A stretch of DNA of 64,000 nt from JAGVPT01 sp963827085. GTDB taxonomy: Bacteria; Bacteroidota; Ignavibacteria; UBA10030; UBA8401. The stretch is taken from the NCBI GenBank assembly GCA_963827085.1, contig CAWGZY010000003.1, positions 434,001 through 498,000 on the forward strand, written 5' to 3'. Under the pieces are notes generated by a model. That model had not been told where the DNA came from and did not search any database. It saw nothing but the letters and a program-made list of their open reading frames with translations. Of this stretch, positions 55,812 through 64,000 are shown in pieces. Position 1 is the first letter of the stretch. Each line of letters opens with the position of its first letter. The position numbers were made by a program, and so were the translations under genes.

Positions 55812-56399
55812 TTGAAAAAGCTCCCTCGCTCCTTTTACACCCGCTCTCCCCTTCTTGTTGCAAAAGACTTACTGGGAAAAACCATCGTGAGAAAAATCGG
55901 AAGAGACACTCTTTCGGGAAAGATTGTTGAAGTCGAGGCATATCGCGGCGCAAAGGATCCAGCAAGCCATGCGTACCACGGAAAGACTAAACGGAATGAG
56001 GTGATGTTTCATCAAGGCGGATGCTTGTATGTATATTTTACATACGGAATGCACTTCTGCGCAAACATCGTGACGGGAAAGAAAGATGTCGGGGAAGCTG
56101 TGCTGATCCGAGCCCTTCAACCGGTTACTGGCATTGAGGTGATGAAGAAAAACAGGCGCTTTACTAAGGGAGCCAGGTCCACGCATAATCTGACCAACGG
56201 TCCGGCGAAGTTATGTCAGGCTTTTGGCGTTGAAGGGAAAGAAAACGGAACCGATTTGCTCGGCGACAAAATTTTTCTCATTGGCGGAGAATCGATTCCA
56301 AAATCTTATATTGGAACTTCAACACGTGTAGGGATTTCGAGAGGGAAAGAAAAACGATGGAGGTTCTTCATTAAAGAGAACGAGTGGCTTTCACAATAG
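55812..56399 (+). CDS. DNA-3-methyladenine glycosylase (AAG/MPG type)
   Basis: Base-excision enzyme that removes alkylated purines. It has 195 residues with SFYTRSPLLVAKDLLGKTIV, the catalytic Glu in VEVEAYRGAKDPASHAYHG, YVYFTYGMHFCANIV and GPAKLCQAFGV, all of the human-AAG-like family. The start is TTG at 55812. A low-complexity stretch (CTTTTAACTTTTCAC words) lies just upstream. Confidence 0.95.
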   Translation: MKKLPRSFYTRSPLLVAKDLLGKTIVRKIGRDTLSGKIVEVEAYRGAKDPASHAYHGKTKRNEVMFHQGGCLYVYFTYGMHFCANIVTGKKDVGEAVLIRALQPVTGIEVMKKNRRFTKGARSTHNLTNGPAKLCQAFGVEGKENGTDLLGDKIFLIGGESIPKSYIGTSTRVGISRGKEKRWRFFIKENEWLSQ

Positions 56400-56490
56400 C
56401 AGCGCGACTCAATTCGGAAGCAAGTCGCTTTCCCCTTCCTTTTCTCAAACTCCGGTCGGTTTCGTTCAATGAAGGATTTCTCAATTCCTT

Positions 56491-57198
56491 TTAGACCGAT
56501 TCTTTACCAACTCCTCGATCGTTTTTCTTTACAAGTCGAATCCCCGCGTTGAACACCGGCATCAGCATAAAACAAAGTGCAAGCATGAAGAGCGGCCAGT
56601 TGAACTCAGCCGGGAGATCCTCCACTCCGTTGGCACCTTTTCCAATAACCTCAATGGAATGCCCCATAAAAACGTACAACGCTACGGAAATTCCGCAGAG
56701 ATAGAAAGACCAGCTTAATTTTCCGAGCTGAAATGCCGCATCGCTTATTTCGTTTTGAGCCAGAAGGCTCCCTAAAATAATTAAAACGACGGATATCAGG
56801 ATTGGCGACAATACCGGACCCCACCATGGAAGCGGAATAAGAAAGAGAACATCCCAGTCAAAGAGCGAGTGCGGCCAGCCGACAATAATCTTCAAAAAGA
56901 GGTAGTAGAAAATATCCCAAATCCCAAACGCTGCCATAAAAAATCCGAGTCTGCTTTTCCATGACGTACCAGCCAGGCAACCAACGGTTGCCAGCATTAT
57001 CAGCGTTGCCGCCTCGCGGACAATCTCCGTCACGCCAAAAGAATCGATAATCGGCAAAGGCGTTCGCTGGTACGGTTCAACGCGATTCACCAGTGTTCGC
57101 AAGTAGACTACCGTCGAGGATTCCACCCACGCCATTGCGATTGAAAAAATAACGACGACGGCAATATGAATTTTCAAACGTTTGCAGTGCTCTTTCAC
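56491..57198 (-). CDS. Six-helix membrane protein of unknown function
   Basis: A 235-residue inner-membrane protein with about six segments and loops carrying ESSTVVYLRTLVNRVEPYQR and GWPHSLFDWDVLFLIPLPWWG. No catalytic motif is recognised. The start is a GTG at 57198. It lies in a run of three small membrane genes on the minus strand (57840 to 56491). Confidence 0.7.
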   Translation of the reverse strand: MKEHCKRLKIHIAVVVIFSIAMAWVESSTVVYLRTLVNRVEPYQRTPLPIIDSFGVTEIVREAATLIMLATVGCLAGTSWKSRLGFFMAAFGIWDIFYYLFLKIIVGWPHSLFDWDVLFLIPLPWWGPVLSPILISVVLIILGSLLAQNEISDAAFQLGKLSWSFYLCGISVALYVFMGHSIEVIGKGANGVEDLPAEFNWPLFMLALCFMLMPVFNAGIRLVKKNDRGVGKESV

Positions 57199-57241
57199 AT
57201 CAGTGCATATCGTTCAAGAAAAATCATTTCTACCAGCATCG

Positions 57242-57370
57242 TCATCGTGCAGACGGTCGGGACTTCTGCAGCAGCGCATGGACACAATACAGTGCCACGA
57301 GAGCGACAATGACAACGGGAATAATCAAAAATTTTTTAACCGTCTGTAAAAACGGATTCACAGCGAGCAT
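57242..57370 (-). CDS. Small single-helix membrane protein (42 residues)
   Basis: Starts at ATG 57370 with GAAGGGAT seven bases upstream. Reads MLAVNPFLQTVKKFLIIPV, then VVIVALVALYCVHALL, and ends QKSRPSAR. One membrane helix with a basic C-terminus. It fills the gap between two membrane genes on the same strand (12 bases after the upstream stop). The good ribosome site and position support it; no family recognised. Confidence 0.5.
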   Translation of the reverse strand: MLAVNPFLQTVKKFLIIPVVIVALVALYCVHALLQKSRPSAR

Positions 57371-57381
57371 AACAGATCCCT

Positions 57382-57840
57382 TCACATTTGGCTTTCGCCG
57401 GCGATAAGGCCATCGACAGGGCCGCGTTTTGTCCGATGCACACCTTCAATAAACTTTCCGAGATACGCCCCTCCGAATGCAGGGAGAAACGAGATAAGTG
57501 AACCGACGCCATCAGAAAAGAATAATTCATTTTGATGCGTCGCTTCAATCCAAATGAATTGTGAAAGTGGAACAAATAGTCCCAGCACAAGAGCATGCTT
57601 CCAAACACCCTTGGGTGTCGCAAACCCGAGAAAGAAACCGAATGCAAGAAGAAGCAGCACGGGAAATTGAGGCTCCGATGTACCGAGGTTAATAAATCCC
57701 GTTAACCATCCGAGAAAGAGGGACGCCATCATTCCGAACTGATTCGGCCGGAAATAAACGACGATAACTCCTATGAGAAAAATAACGACGAGCGAATTGA
57801 ACCCAATGATTGTGAACAAAAGTTTTGCAGGCATAGCCAT
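57382..57840 (-). CDS. Four-helix membrane protein of unknown function
   Basis: A 152-residue protein with about four to five membrane segments (FTIIGFNSLVVIFLIGVIVVYF, MMASLFLGWLTGF, FPVLLLLAFGFFLGF, ...). The last (LISFLPAFGGAYLGKFIEG) is Gly-rich. A GGAGG sits six bases before the ATG at 57840. First of the three-gene group ending at 56491. Confidence 0.68.
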   Translation of the reverse strand: MAMPAKLLFTIIGFNSLVVIFLIGVIVVYFRPNQFGMMASLFLGWLTGFINLGTSEPQFPVLLLLAFGFFLGFATPKGVWKHALVLGLFVPLSQFIWIEATHQNELFFSDGVGSLISFLPAFGGAYLGKFIEGVHRTKRGPVDGLIAGESQM

Positions 57841-58004
57841 CCTCCATGGTGGTTATAGTGAGTTCTAAGTATTTGTATTGTAGCCACGTGTTATAATGAG
57901 ACGTGAATGCATACCGTCCGATGGTGCTCCTCGGCAAAACAAAAGTAAGTTCATATAATCGTGTTTTGTCATTGTTCCGTTTATCGGTCGTATCCCTGAC
58001 AATA

Positions 58005-58304
58005 TCATTTGCATTGTTTAATCAATTTTTCCATCGCGTCAATATGCTCAGAAAACGCTTTTCTTCCTGCGTGAGTTGCCGAATACGTTGTAAGGGTTTT
58101 CTTCCCAACAAATTCTTTTTCGACTTTGATATACTTTTTCTTTTCAAGCGTTGCAATGTGGGTGGCAAGGTTTCCGTCGGTAAGCGTTAACATATTCTTA
58201 AGTGAATTAAAATCCATTGAATCATTCACGGCGAGAATCGACATCACTGTCAACCGAACACGGTTCTCGAAAACTTTATTCAAATTCTCAAAGATTTCTT
58301 TCAC
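58005..58304 (-). CDS. Winged-helix transcriptional regulator
   Basis: 99 residues from a GTG at 58304, which overlaps the stop of the membrane protein gene (GTGA). The whole protein is a winged-helix domain: FENLNKVFENRVRLTVMSIL, the recognition helix SLKNMLTLTDGNLATHIATLEKK and the wing IKVEKEFVGKKTLTTYSATH. It resembles the MarR/ArsR-like HTH_34 group, which often sits beside a membrane partner. Probably autoregulates through 58960-58976. Confidence 0.85.
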   Translation of the reverse strand: MKEIFENLNKVFENRVRLTVMSILAVNDSMDFNSLKNMLTLTDGNLATHIATLEKKKYIKVEKEFVGKKTLTTYSATHAGRKAFSEHIDAMEKLIKQCK

Positions 58305-58903
58305 TTTTCGTACTTGAAGTACATGAACGTTCCGTACGCGATATGCAGGATCCCGAATCCAACCCCCCAAAAGACGATTCCGAACTGAACCCAGATCGAA
58401 GCGAGCAAACCCAGGCATATTTCACTCATTCCCAGATAGCGAATTTCTTTCAACGTGTACTTGCTTGTGTTCAGTAATGCGAGACCGTAAAAGATCAACA
58501 TCGACGGGGCGATCAAGAAATGGATATTGTGATAGACCAGAATCAGGGAGAACATCCCACCCACTGCCAACGGAATAAACAAATTCACCAGCAACGACCT
58601 GGTGGCAGAGCTCCAAACGGGAAGCTCTTTCTTTCGCGCCATTCGCACCGAGAAATATACAGCCAAGCTCAATGCAATAATGAGCGTCAGGATAGACCCA
58701 ATCAAAAAATAAGCGGCCTCATTCGAGCCTGCACTCTCTGTTCCGGCCGTGTCGATGAAATACTGCGCGACGACTGCCGCTGCAATTCCGACTATGCCGG
58801 CGCTGATTCCCGAAAGGCCGCTGAGAGAAAGAAATTTCGATGATTGTTCCATCATAGATCGGATTTCGGAAATATCTTTCAGGCGTTCGTCAACGGTGCT
58901 CAT
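58301..58903 (-). CDS. Membrane partner of the winged-helix regulator
   Basis: A 200-residue protein with a cytoplasmic N-terminal helix (RLKDISEIRSMMEQSSKFLS) and about six membrane segments (SGISAGIVGIAAAVVAQYF, AAYFLIGSILTLIIALSLAV, NLFIPLAVGGMFSLILVY, ...). The last segment is aromatic and Gly-rich. The ATG is at 58903. The gene is coupled to the regulator by a four-base overlap. Its signal is unknown; the pairing suggests a sensor or stress response. Confidence 0.75.
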   Translation of the reverse strand: MSTVDERLKDISEIRSMMEQSSKFLSLSGLSGISAGIVGIAAAVVAQYFIDTAGTESAGSNEAAYFLIGSILTLIIALSLAVYFSVRMARKKELPVWSSATRSLLVNLFIPLAVGGMFSLILVYHNIHFLIAPSMLIFYGLALLNTSKYTLKEIRYLGMSEICLGLLASIWVQFGIVFWGVGFGILHIAYGTFMYFKYEK

Positions 58904-58959
58904 AGAGACAACTTCAATTAGTGGTAAATAAATTGGTTTGGCTATTTGTTTTTCAAAGC

Positions 58960-58976
58960 ACTTTCTACTACAAAGT
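58960..58976. promoter_or_regulatory. Palindromic candidate operator
   Basis: On the minus strand ACTTTGTA-G-TAGAAAGT, with one mismatch between the 8-base half-sites, 57 bases upstream of the membrane-regulator pair. Its position and symmetry fit binding by a dimeric winged-helix protein. Confidence 0.5.
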
Positions 58977-59135
58977 TACTAAACGAATAAAGTAATGTCA
59001 AGCAAAATCTATCGCCCTCCAAGAAAATGTGGAAATCGGCGGATTCATACAGGCCGAAGGCAAAGACCAAAGAGCGATCAGACAACTCGGCTGACGGAGC
59101 ATGACGCAGAAAAATCGAGCCTTCCAACGTCATTT

Positions 59136-60446
59136 TTATGCGCTGTGGTCCAGCGCCTTCCGGAGGTCGTAGATGATATCCTCCGGTTTCTCTAATCCTA
59201 CCGAGAGACGAATGCCGCCGGGATCGATTCCGCGTTTCAGTTGTTCTTCAGGGGGTATGCTCGAGTGTGTCATTGATCCTGGATGTTCAACAAGCGTTCT
59301 TATCGAACCAAGGCTCACTGCGAGCGTAATGGTGTACGATTGTTTTGCAATGAAATTCACAATCCGGTCCGCGCGGTGTTTCCGTTCTTTCGGTGATTTT
59401 CCCTTCGGTACAAAATAGAGAAGTGTTCCCGGAGCAAAGGTGCCGTCATACGATGTCATTTGAGAATGCGCCAGCGACTTTTGAGGGAATGAATCTAACC
59501 CGGGATAACTGACCATGCCGATATGTTTATCATGCTCGAGTGCTTCGGCGACTTTCTGGGCAGACACCAGCTGACGGCTGAACCGTACGGCGAGCGAGGG
59601 CAAACCGTAGACAAGAATCGGCCACGCACTCTTTGTCGCCAGCACTCCGCCGAAATCTTTTCGATACAACATCAGACGGTCATAACTCCACTGAGGTCCG
59701 ATAACGACCCCTCCCATGTCCGTACCGAAACCGCACAGTCCTTTCGTCAGCGAGTTGACAACAAAATCCACGCCGAGTGATATCGGGCGCTGGCAGAAAG
59801 GAGTCGCGAACGTGTTATCAACAACAGTAAAAATACGATGCTGTTGAGAACGATGAACGTTGTGCAGTTTGGCAATTTCAACGACTTTCTGAATATCGAT
59901 GAGTTCCATTGTCGGGTTGACGGGCGTTTCGAAATAGAGCATCCGTGTCTGCTGTGTCACGGCTCTGCTCAACGCTTTCAGGTCGTTAAAATCAACCCAT
60001 GTCACTTTAATCTTATACCGCGGATACCAATTTTTAAATAGCGAGTAGGTGCAGCCGTAAAGCATTTTGTGCGCGATTATTTCACTCCCCGTACCTGCGA
60101 GAATACCGCATACGGCCGAGATCGCCGCCATGCCGGTGGAAAAGGTGATCGCACACTCCCCTTCCTCAGCCATCGCAAGGTTCTCTTCCAAGATTTCCTT
60201 GTTCGGTTCGCCAAGCCTGTCGTAAATATAGATCGGCGCGCGAGACTTCACCTCGAAATCTTCTCCGTGATGGGCAAATTCGATGAACCCCTTCGCCCCT
60301 CTTTTGGTTGTATCGAGACGGTACGTCGATGATGAAGACAACGGCGGGATCAGATGATGGCTGTAATCCCATTTCGTCGTGAACGATTTTCCGTAGATGA
60401 GCCGGGTTTCGGCTGCATACGTTTTCTTTTTCGATTTCGTTCTCAT
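59136..60446 (-). CDS. Cys/Met-metabolism PLP-dependent enzyme (cystathionine/methionine gamma-lyase family)
   Basis: A 436-residue fold-type I PLP enzyme. It has YDRLGEPNKEILEENLAMAE, GECAITFSTGMAAISAV, FETPVNPTMELIDI, VVDNTFATPFCQRPI, the PLP lysine in NSLTKGLCGFGTDMGG, SLGSIRTLVEHPGSMTHSSI and the C-terminal GIRLSVGLEKPEDI. It could be a methionine gamma-lyase, cystathionine gamma-synthase/lyase or sulfhydrylase; the family does not separate by eye. An AAGGAG precedes the ATG at 60446. A short insert (about HVHRSQQHR) is unusual. Confidence 0.88.
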   Translation of the reverse strand: MRTKSKKKTYAAETRLIYGKSFTTKWDYSHHLIPPLSSSSTYRLDTTKRGAKGFIEFAHHGEDFEVKSRAPIYIYDRLGEPNKEILEENLAMAEEGECAITFSTGMAAISAVCGILAGTGSEIIAHKMLYGCTYSLFKNWYPRYKIKVTWVDFNDLKALSRAVTQQTRMLYFETPVNPTMELIDIQKVVEIAKLHNVHRSQQHRIFTVVDNTFATPFCQRPISLGVDFVVNSLTKGLCGFGTDMGGVVIGPQWSYDRLMLYRKDFGGVLATKSAWPILVYGLPSLAVRFSRQLVSAQKVAEALEHDKHIGMVSYPGLDSFPQKSLAHSQMTSYDGTFAPGTLLYFVPKGKSPKERKHRADRIVNFIAKQSYTITLAVSLGSIRTLVEHPGSMTHSSIPPEEQLKRGIDPGGIRLSVGLEKPEDIIYDLRKALDHSA

Positions 60447-60565
60447 GGGAGGCTCCTTTCAGGGTTCGGCCACGAACCGCGAGGACAATTCATTCATGTA
60501 TGAGTGAGTAATGCACGCTTCGTTCCAAAGCTCAAAACATAATTCTCTTTGCCCGAAGGACAATT

Positions 60566-60605
60566 AATTAAAAAGGCCGCGCGAATTAGATTATCGTACG
60601 GCCTT
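60566..60605 (-). terminator. Intrinsic terminator downstream of ferritin and the MITE-like element
   Basis: Minus-strand arms AAGGCCGTACG and CGCGCGGCCTT (9 of 11 paired) with a loop of about 11 bases, followed by TTTTTAATTAATT. It ends transcripts from the ferritin gene. Confidence 0.65.
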
Positions 60606-60627
60606 GCCTTTATCATAGATTATCAAA

Positions 60628-60827
60628 TTGAGACTTCTGAATAATTGGCATTCAAATGTCATTCTGATCCCGCCGCCTTTGCCTAAGGCATCTCCCAACG
60701 GGATCGCTTCGCCAACTTCGTGATTGGCGGGAGAAAAATCTATTCGCTCATTTTGAGAAGAAAACTAGATTCTTCGTCGCTACGCTCCTCAGAATGACAT
60801 TACGTAGGGTTTTTTCAGAAGTCTCAA
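60628..60827. mobile_element. MITE-like 200-bp element with perfect terminal inverted repeats
   Basis: Terminal repeats TTGAGACTTCTGAA (60628-60641) and TTCAGAAGTCTCAA (60814-60827) are perfectly inverted. Inner words ATGTCATTCTGA and TCAGAATGACAT repeat the symmetry. No ORF. The right end lies five bases from the ferritin stop codon. The GTCATTCTGA word is known from dispersed repeats in many bacteria. Confidence 0.72.
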
Positions 60828-60832
60828 ATTTA

Positions 60833-61327
60833 TTATTTGTTTGCCCTCGCGGCAAGCTGCCGATCCATCATAATCAGACTCACCGGCGAGTCGCCGATCA
60901 TCTTTAATTGCTCAAGAACATCGCCTGCATTCTTTTCTTCTTCCAACTGTTCAGTGATGAACCATTCGAGCATGATCTGCGTCGGATAATCTTTTTCTTT
61001 GACAGCGAGTTCGTACAATTTATTGATCATTCCCGTAACCTTCTGCTCATGTTCCAGCACCTGTTTGAACACATCGGCCGGTGATTTGAACTTCGCGTGC
61101 GGCTTCTCGATCGTCTCCAATTCCACGTGCCCGTTCCGCTCGATCACGTAGCCGTAGAACTTCATCGCATGAGCGTACTCTTCCGTACTCTGGACCTTCA
61201 TCCAGCTGGCAAATCCGGAGAGGTTGGACTCGGCATAATAGGTGGACATTGCCAGATACAAATAGGATGAATACAATTCCTTGTTGATCTGGTCGTTGAT
61301 CGCATCCTGAATTGATTTACTGATCAT
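60833..61327 (-). CDS. ftnA: Non-heme ferritin
   Basis: Iron-storage protein with a four-helix bundle and a 24-mer shell, 164 residues. Ferroxidase-centre ligands are visible: Glu in INKELYSSYLYL, Glu and His in STEEYAHAMKFY, and Glu and Gln in WFITEQLEEEKN. The ATG is at 61327 with GGGAGCA upstream. The C-terminus (AARANK) ends normally. A MITE-like element starts right behind the stop. Confidence 0.94.
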   Translation of the reverse strand: MISKSIQDAINDQINKELYSSYLYLAMSTYYAESNLSGFASWMKVQSTEEYAHAMKFYGYVIERNGHVELETIEKPHAKFKSPADVFKQVLEHEQKVTGMINKLYELAVKEKDYPTQIMLEWFITEQLEEEKNAGDVLEQLKMIGDSPVSLIMMDRQLAARANK

Positions 61328-61403
61328 AATGCTCCCTTTTAAATGATTGAACGATGTGTTGGCAGATTTCGATAAATCAATATAATCAATTTCAGTTTTG
61401 AAA

Positions 61404-61430
61404 GCACTACCGTGAGCGATGCGGTAGCGC
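61404..61430. promoter_or_regulatory. Hairpin upstream of ferritin
   Basis: Arms GCACTACCG and CGGTAGCGC (8 of 9 Watson-Crick, one wobble) with a nine-base loop, about 80 bases upstream of the ferritin start. It could be an operator or leader element for iron control; no Fur-box was matched. Confidence 0.35.
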
Positions 61431-61532
61431 TATAATTTGACCGTCTGTCGCATATCATCGTGATCTGCATTACCAAATATTTCGACATTTCACTATTTCT
61501 CGGATACAGTATCCGGCACTATGGCACACATC

Positions 61533-64000
61533 TTACGCCCACAGTACCAATCCTTGCTTCAACGGATTGTCGATGTCCGGGTGATGAGGAAGAATTCGAA
61601 CGGTGTAACCCTGTCGTCCGCTCGCTTCCGATTTAATTGTACAGAGGAATTCGAAAACCCTTCCTTTCGGTTTTGCCGAAGCGGCCATCGGAAGAACCGT
61701 CGGATTCGCAATCTCTCCGCTTAAGTTAAGCATTCCATGGTACAATTCCACCGCGACGTCATCCGGCGTCAGAACCCCCAGGTCGATGTTCGCGTGAACA
61801 TCGAGCGACTCGCCGACCTTCATCCCTTTCTGCCCGTCAGATTTAATTTCAACAATCTTTATGGCCGCCCAATTTTGCTGTACTTTTGCCCGCCATTCTG
61901 CGAGGGCTTTTGTGCTCTTCAATTTTTCACTCGTGAGGGACGAAAAACGGTTATGCGCGGGGAGATAATATTCTTCCGCGTACTCTTTTACCATTCTGTT
62001 GGTATTAAATACCGGACAGATTTCCCGCATCGAAGTTTTCATTTTGCTGATCCATGCGCGGGGCAATCCGTCGGCACCGCGATTATAGAAGAGAGGAATC
62101 AGTTCCTTCTCGAGAAGGTTGTAGAGCGCGTTCGACTCAACTTCATCCTGATAGTTCTCGTCGCCATACTCTTCTCCCTGCCCGATCGCCCAGCCGGTGT
62201 TCACGTTGCAGGCCTCCACCCACCAGCCGTCAAGAACACTGAGATTGAGTGCCCCGTTCACCGCCGCTTTCATCCCGCTTGTTCCGCTTGCTTCGAGGGG
62301 ACGGCGCGGTGTGTTCAGCCAAACATCGACTCCTTGAACAAGATAGCGGGCGACGACCATGTCGTAATCTTCAATGAACACCATGCGGCGCCGAACTTCG
62401 GGCTGCCGCGCAAAGTGAATGATTTCCCTGATCAATTCTTTTCCAGGATTATCCATCGGATGAGCCTTCCCCGCAAAAATAATTTGCACGGGCCGGTCCC
62501 TGTCCCCAAGAATACGAATCAATCGTTCTGCATCGCGGAGAAGCAGCGTGGCTCTTTTGTACGTCGCGTAGCGGCGGGCAAAACCGATTGTCAGAGCGTC
62601 GGGGTTGAGCAGCTCCGATGCCTGTGCGACTTCATTGCGTAATGCTCCGCGAGACTCAAATTGAGATCGAAGACGCTGACGGGCAAAAGCAACAAGCCGC
62701 TCTCGTCTCCGTTCGTGCGTCCGCCACAGTTCTTCGTCCGGAATCCGATGCACAAAGCTCCATAATTCGCTCTCGCTCACGTCGTCCTTCCATCGGGGAC
62801 CGAGATAGCGCTCAAACAATCCCACCATATCGCGGCTGACCCACGATGGAACATGAACGCCGTTCGTTATGGAGCCGATCGGCGTATCTTGCGCCGGAAT
62901 GCCGGGCCATACATTCTGCCACATCGCTCGCGAGACTTCACCATGGAGTTTGCTCACGCCATTGCTGTACGCAGACATCCGCAAAGCCAAAATCGTCATG
63001 CAAAAATCTTCCGCGTCGTTGTTGATATCTCTCCGGCCTAATCCGAGAAAATCTTTTCGCGAGATTCCGAGCGTTCCATAGAAATGTCCAAAATATTTGT
63101 CCATCAACACCGGAGTAAAATAGTCGTTTCCTGCGGGAACCGGAGTGTGCGTGGTAAAAACTGCACCCGCAGTCGCTGCTTCGCGGGCTTCCGCGAAAGA
63201 AATATTATTCTCGTTCATCAACTGACGGCATTGCTCGAGTGAGAGAAATGCCGAGTGTCCTTCGTTCATGTGGCAGACTGTCGGTTTCATACCCATTGCG
63301 CACAACGCCCTGTAGCCTCCGATGCCGAGCATAATTTCCTGTTTCATTCTCAATTCACGATCGCCGGCGTAGAGTTGATCCGTGATATCCTGGTCTTCCT
63401 GAGAGTTTACCGGGATGTTGGTATCCAGCAGAAAAACAGGAACCCGTCCTGCCTGCACTCGCCACACTTGAGCAAAGACGTTTCGCCCCGGATATTCAAC
63501 CGACACCATCACAGGTTTGTCTTCTTTGTCCCTTTCAATTTGGATGGGCTGTGTATAGAAATCATTTTCAGGATGGCGCTCCTGCTGCCAGCCATCCACG
63601 TTCAGATACTGGCTGAAGTAACCCTGTTGATAAAGCAAGCCGACACCGACAAGCGGAATACCCAGATCGCTTGCCGATTTGATATGGTCGCCGGAAAGAA
63701 TTCCCAAACCGCCCGAATAGTTCGGCAAACATTCTGTCAGTCCAAACTCTGCGGAAAAATATGCGATGGCCGGAGTGCTTTCCTTGCCGTGTTTTTTTTG
63801 AAACCAGGTTGAGCTGACGTCGAGATATTGTGCATACCGGTCCCACGCGCGATCAAGTTCGCCGAGAAACGCTTCGTCATGCGCTAATGAGTTAAGCCGC
63901 TGCTGCTTGATTGCTCCGAGCATCTGAACGGGATTGTGGTGAGATTCTTCCCACAAATCGGTGTCAAGACGCATGAATACTTCCAGAAGCTCATGGTCCC
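61533..64000 (-). CDS. glgP: Alpha-glucan phosphorylase (5' end beyond window)
   Basis: GT35 phosphorylase that releases glucose-1-phosphate from glycogen or maltodextrin. At least 822 residues are visible. Signatures: AYFSAEFGLTECLPNYSGGL, GLLYQQGYFSQYLN, HMNEGHSAFLSLEQ, FTTHTPVPAGNDYF, ATYKRATLLLRD, and the PLP-binding EASGTSGMKAAVNGALNLS near the C-terminus. An ATG at 63974 could be the start, but the frame stays open upstream (DHELLEVF before it, part of the usual N-terminal domain), so the gene runs past 64000. This is the shorter MalP/GlgP-like form with a DUF3417-type N-terminus. Confidence 0.94.
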   Translation of the reverse strand, partial: DHELLEVFMRLDTDLWEESHHNPVQMLGAIKQQRLNSLAHDEAFLGELDRAWDRYAQYLDVSSTWFQKKHGKESTPAIAYFSAEFGLTECLPNYSGGLGILSGDHIKSASDLGIPLVGVGLLYQQGYFSQYLNVDGWQQERHPENDFYTQPIQIERDKEDKPVMVSVEYPGRNVFAQVWRVQAGRVPVFLLDTNIPVNSQEDQDITDQLYAGDRELRMKQEIMLGIGGYRALCAMGMKPTVCHMNEGHSAFLSLEQCRQLMNENNISFAEAREAATAGAVFTTHTPVPAGNDYFTPVLMDKYFGHFYGTLGISRKDFLGLGRRDINNDAEDFCMTILALRMSAYSNGVSKLHGEVSRAMWQNVWPGIPAQDTPIGSITNGVHVPSWVSRDMVGLFERYLGPRWKDDVSESELWSFVHRIPDEELWRTHERRRERLVAFARQRLRSQFESRGALRNEVAQASELLNPDALTIGFARRYATYKRATLLLRDAERLIRILGDRDRPVQIIFAGKAHPMDNPGKELIREIIHFARQPEVRRRMVFIEDYDMVVARYLVQGVDVWLNTPRRPLEASGTSGMKAAVNGALNLSVLDGWWVEACNVNTGWAIGQGEEYGDENYQDEVESNALYNLLEKELIPLFYNRGADGLPRAWISKMKTSMREICPVFNTNRMVKEYAEEYYLPAHNRFSSLTSEKLKSTKALAEWRAKVQQNWAAIKIVEIKSDGQKGMKVGESLDVHANIDLGVLTPDDVAVELYHGMLNLSGEIANPTVLPMAASAKPKGRVFEFLCTIKSEASGRQGYTVRILPHHPDIDNPLKQGLVLWA

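Noticed and set aside
60447..60560. SAM-type riboswitch before the Cys/Met enzyme
   Set aside because: No recognisable SAM-I/II core could be read; only the AAGGAG site and AT-rich leader are present.

Overview
The window looks like a piece of the chromosome of a free-living Gram-negative bacterium of the FCB group, most likely Ignavibacteriota/Bacteroidota. I infer this from the GWxTD-domain protein, the complex I set without E/F/G, long periplasmic TPR proteins beside TonB/ExbBD, an Omp85 protein, and serine palmitoyltransferase. Base composition is about even. TTG and GTG starts are common. Most genes lie on the minus strand in long, tightly packed operons. No phage, plasmid, CRISPR array or rRNA gene was seen.

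Layout: 1-5323 is a respiratory complex I operon (nuoA-B-C-D-H-I-J-K, read right to left, leaving the window in nuoK) with a promoter at 5295-5323. 5339-9844 holds a TPR membrane protein, tRNA-Arg(CCG) beside two decayed tRNA-like fragments, a Tat-exported dipeptide epimerase, a universal stress protein, a cyclic-nucleotide-binding protein and ilvE. 9980-13647 holds a serine palmitoyltransferase, a tandem-GNAT protein and a divergent NAD-dependent reductase/epimerase: together a candidate bacterial ceramide pathway. A polyprenyl sugar-phosphate transferase with a frameshift follows. 15707-23071 is an envelope operon: giant TPR protein, TonB-receptor-like barrel, SPOR protein, ExbB, ExbD, TonB. 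23429-31077 holds carB, cstA, yraN, rnhB and an archaeal-type UbiA prenyltransferase. 31164-40870 runs from an Omp85/BamA-like protein and a GWxTD protein through a chain of mostly overlapping genes (rimO, cdsA, a zinc-ribbon protein, a CPBP protease, a deoxyhypusine-synthase-like protein, DUF3108, glycosyltransferase 9). 40960-46303 holds a VanX-type dipeptidase, a geranylgeranyl-reductase-like enzyme coupled to a ferredoxin, FKBP, acyl-ACP desaturase and HU. 46659-54322 holds a second giant TPR protein, an unknown conserved protein, a broken IVS four-helix gene, obgE and ruvB. 54494-64000 holds a heavily decayed CoA-acylating aldehyde dehydrogenase, a 3-methyladenine glycosylase, small membrane proteins, a winged-helix regulator pair, a Cys/Met-metabolism PLP enzyme, ferritin and an alpha-glucan phosphorylase cut by the window end.

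Themes: (1) lipid chemistry is over-represented: a ceramide-type trio, an archaeal-like UbiA, a GGR-ferredoxin pair, cdsA and a soluble acyl-ACP desaturase. (2) Intergenic DNA is rich in palindromic and MITE-like elements, including a roughly 158-bp element in two copies and a 200-bp element touching the ferritin stop. (3) Four genes are disrupted: two by a single extra G, one by a 7-bp tandem duplication, and one by several deletions with short direct repeats at one junction. The last two are unlikely to be sequencing errors. All functional calls come from reading the sequence and from recalled family features; no database search was run.
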